Source of the DNA: Pseudomonadota bacterium
GTDB taxonomy: Bacteria > Pseudomonadota > Gammaproteobacteria > Burkholderiales > SG8-39
Direction: 5' to 3'
Length of the DNA stretch: 37,893 nt
Assembly: GCA_025352885.1 (NCBI GenBank)
Contig: JANXRZ010000113.1
Location: forward strand, 1-37,893
The notes beneath the pieces were generated by a model. It saw only the letters and a program-made list of their open reading frames with translations, was not told the DNA's origin and did not search any database. The translations under genes and the position numbers were made by a program. Of this stretch, positions 35,789 to 37,893 are shown piece after piece (position 1 is the first letter of the stretch; each line of letters begins with the position of its first letter).

Positions 35789-37893
35789 CTATTTCCTGCC
35801 TGAGTCGCCGCCGAAGATGCCCTGGAACAGGCGCCCCAATCCGCCTCCCGATGAATCGCCGGCCGGACCGCTGGTCGACGGGTCGGGCGCCTGAGGCGCT
35901 GTGGCAGTCGCACCTGATGCAGGCGCGGCTCCGTTCGGGCGGCCCTCCCCCAGCACCATGAAAGGCGCCCAGTAGCTCGGATGCGCGAAGGCCAGCCGGT
36001 CCTCTGCATTCATGAGGGGCAGCATTGCACGGCGCAGCGCCTCCGCGTTGCCGACCCCCCTCGAGCGCTCGCGAAGCGTGCGAGTGACCAGCTTAAGCGT
36101 CGCATCGGAAGGCACCGCCCAATGCGTGGCGAGCACCGCGCGGTCGCCCGCATGAAAGAAAGCGCGGGCGAGCCCGGAGACGCCTTCTGCATCCGGCGTT
36201 CCATCGGCTGCCGCGGTGCTCGTGGCCGTGAGGATGACCAGTTCCGCGTTCAACTTAAGTTGGGCGACTTCGCTTGCGGTAAGCAGCCCGTCGTCCAATT
36301 CTGTGCCCCTCTGCGGGGGCGTAAAGACCAGCGCCGATTCGGCGAGCCCTTTGAAATCGTCGGCCATGAAGCCGTGCGTCGCAAATGCAATCACGCGGTA
36401 GTCCGAGAGATCCCTGCGCTTCACGCCGGATTCACTTGCATCCGCCTGCAGGTAGACCTCTTCGGTATTCGCCTTGAGCAGGTCGGCCATCGCGTAAAGC
36501 GCATACCGCGTTTCCGGGAGCGGCGCAAAATTCCAGATCTGGTTGACGTTCGCGAGTGCGTCCCGCGTATACACGCGCGCCGCGCTGCCCGAGCGTACGC
36601 CGCGCCCCTCACCTCCGAGAAGCGGGTCGCCGAACCCGGCGAACGGCTTGCTTGCCGGCGCCCTGGCGGCCGTGCGCCGCAGTGACCGAAGCACTCCCTC
36701 GGACGGAAGCATGGTGAGTGCATAACGGCGTCCAAGCCACGCGACCTTGGAATGCTCCTCGGGCTCGCGGATCTGGGCGGCATACGGTTCGGTCACGAGC
36801 GCTGCAAAGGGCAGCGCATTGAGGCTGTCATCGGCCACGATCATCAGGTGGGAGGCGCCCGCCAGGGCCGCTTCTGCCTGCCCCAGGATGCGGCGATAAA
36901 GCTGGTTCGCCTGTGCGACCGGGAATGCGCGAAACACCGAGCGGCCTGCCTCATCACCACTTGGATGATCGAGTTGCTCGCGCAAGCGCTTGATCACAGA
37001 TCCGAGTTCGTTGCGTCCGATGTCCAGGCTCACCAACGCCACCCTGTCGCTGCGCACGACGAGCAGGTAGCTCGCGTTGTCGTCGACCATGTAACTGAGA
37101 AGAGCTTCATCGGGGGCGAGGAGGGACTGCGCCGCACCCAGTGCAAGCGTCTCCGGACTCAGGTAGCTCCTGAATCCCGGAATGCGCTGCTCGATCAGCA
37201 CATCCTGTTGCGCAATCTGCCGATCGATCCCGGCGAGTTCTTCCCGGACACGCGTCTCTTCGGCCGATGCTCGCTGGACGCCGCCGGCGGCCGATACGTC
37301 CATGAGTGTCTTGTCCAATCCGTGCCACCGATCCAGCAGATCCTCGCGTGCGCTGGCGACACGCGCCAGCCCGTCGTCGGTCCGACCGAAACGCGCTGCC
37401 ATGCGTGTCACTGCGCCCGTGTCATGGCGATTGCGCGCCACCTGCATGATCTCGAACGCGCGCGCCGCCACTGCCGGCGATGTTTGCCCCGCTCCGGCGC
37501 CCAGCAGGCTCATCTGGAGCGCGAGGCTGGAACGGTGCAGGCGGCGAGGAGCCGGTGCGGGTTGCACGGGCCGCGGGTCGATCGCGGCCTGCGGCGGCAA
37601 GGGCTTTGGCACCGGTTTAGGGGCTTGCACGGCGGGCGCAATTGCGGCGACGGGTGGAGGCGTGACCACAACAGGCGGCGTCGGCGCCGCAACAATCGGC
37701 GGTGCGGCCACAACGGGCGCGGGCTGCGGCGTTGCAATCTGGGGAACTGGTGCCGGGGTCAACGACGGCGGCGGCGCGGCTGGGGGCACGGGCTTTGCCG
37801 GCTGAACGGCGGCGACAGGAGGCACGGCGACGGCTGGCGCCGCGGGTTTAGGTGGAGGTGCCACGGCCGCTACAGTCGGCGCGGGTTGCTGCT
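35789..37893 (-). CDS. CHAT-domain protein with Pro/Ala-rich N-terminal region (N-terminus outside window)
   Basis: The frame is open to the right edge of the window, so the protein is longer than the 700 residues seen. The visible part begins with a Pro/Ala/Val-rich low-complexity stretch of about 115 residues. A helical region of about 160 residues follows, then a C-terminal CHAT domain (caspase/separase-type fold). The catalytic histidine is present (FATHGF, codon 36374-36376). The cysteine position of the usual LSACNT motif reads LTATST, with a Thr codon ACG at 36221-36223. The downstream GVSGLARAFFHAG and THWAVP motifs are normal. The C-terminal tail is Ala/Pro/Gly-rich. CHAT proteins often act in protease-based signalling or defence; here proteolytic activity looks doubtful. 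Confidence 0.88.
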   Translation of the reverse strand, partial: QQPAPTVAAVAPPPKPAAPAVAVPPVAAVQPAKPVPPAAPPPSLTPAPVPQIATPQPAPVVAAPPIVAAPTPPVVVTPPPVAAIAPAVQAPKPVPKPLPPQAAIDPRPVQPAPAPRRLHRSSLALQMSLLGAGAGQTSPAVAARAFEIMQVARNRHDTGAVTRMAARFGRTDDGLARVASAREDLLDRWHGLDKTLMDVSAAGGVQRASAEETRVREELAGIDRQIAQQDVLIEQRIPGFRSYLSPETLALGAAQSLLAPDEALLSYMVDDNASYLLVVRSDRVALVSLDIGRNELGSVIKRLREQLDHPSGDEAGRSVFRAFPVAQANQLYRRILGQAEAALAGASHLMIVADDSLNALPFAALVTEPYAAQIREPEEHSKVAWLGRRYALTMLPSEGVLRSLRRTAARAPASKPFAGFGDPLLGGEGRGVRSGSAARVYTRDALANVNQIWNFAPLPETRYALYAMADLLKANTEEVYLQADASESGVKRRDLSDYRVIAFATHGFMADDFKGLAESALVFTPPQRGTELDDGLLTASEVAQLKLNAELVILTATSTAAADGTPDAEGVSGLARAFFHAGDRAVLATHWAVPSDATLKLVTRTLRERSRGVGNAEALRRAMLPLMNAEDRLAFAHPSYWAPFMVLGEGRPNGAAPASGATATAPQAPDPSTSGPAGDSSGGGLGRLFQGIFGGDSGRK

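Overview
The window is GC-rich chromosomal DNA that reads as Betaproteobacteria (Burkholderiales or close relatives). The main evidence is the conserved order gyrA-serC-pheA-hisC-tyrA-aroA-cmk-rpsA-ihfB-lapA-lapB with heptose genes and cysM downstream, ompA-ubiG-gph on the other side of gyrA, a one-piece tmRNA, a Bug-type solute-binding protein and a separate RfaE1 kinase. The genus cannot be fixed from the sequence.

Layout. (1) 1-3056, plus strand: the tail of an unidentified gene, a feruloyl-CoA synthase gene broken by a one-base frameshift, tRNA-Ser(UGA), and a Bax-inhibitor-1 family membrane protein ending at a strong terminator. (2) 3201-22216, minus strand: one unbroken 17-gene directon. 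It starts at gyrA and passes through serine/aromatic/histidinol-phosphate-type amino-acid genes (serC, pheA, hisC, tyrA, aroA), cmk, rpsA, ihfB, the LPS-control pair lapA-lapB, nucleotide-sugar and heptose genes (ugd, rfaE, hldD), cysM, a 3'-5' exonuclease and rlmD. Many neighbours overlap by 1-8 nt, which suggests translational coupling. (3) 22385-26858, plus strand: an MTA/SAH deaminase, an OmpA-like lipid/peptidoglycan-anchoring protein, ubiG, gph, tmRNA (tag ANDNSYALAA) and a small exported PepSY-like protein. (4) 26863-35172: an accessory catabolic or transport region with a TauD-type dioxygenase, an M81 (MlrC-like) peptidase, an M28 peptidase, a Bug solute-binding protein, a quinone oxidoreductase, two tandem polysaccharide-deacetylase paralogues and a short-chain dehydrogenase collapsed to 56 codons. 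(5) 35175-37893: a DEDDy exonuclease and, convergent to it, a CHAT-domain protein that runs off the window.

No CRISPR array, insertion sequence, prophage or rRNA operon was seen, and no gene-free stretch exceeds 300 bases. No clearly new multi-gene system is evident. The most notable signals are degenerate or altered enzymes: the frameshifted feruloyl-CoA synthase, a deacetylase paralogue that has lost its zinc histidines, a CHAT protein whose nucleophilic cysteine is threonine, an M28 peptidase with His at the usual catalytic-Glu position, and the internally deleted SDR. The accessory region may form a module for uptake and breakdown of a small amide or peptide-like compound; this is inference from gene content.
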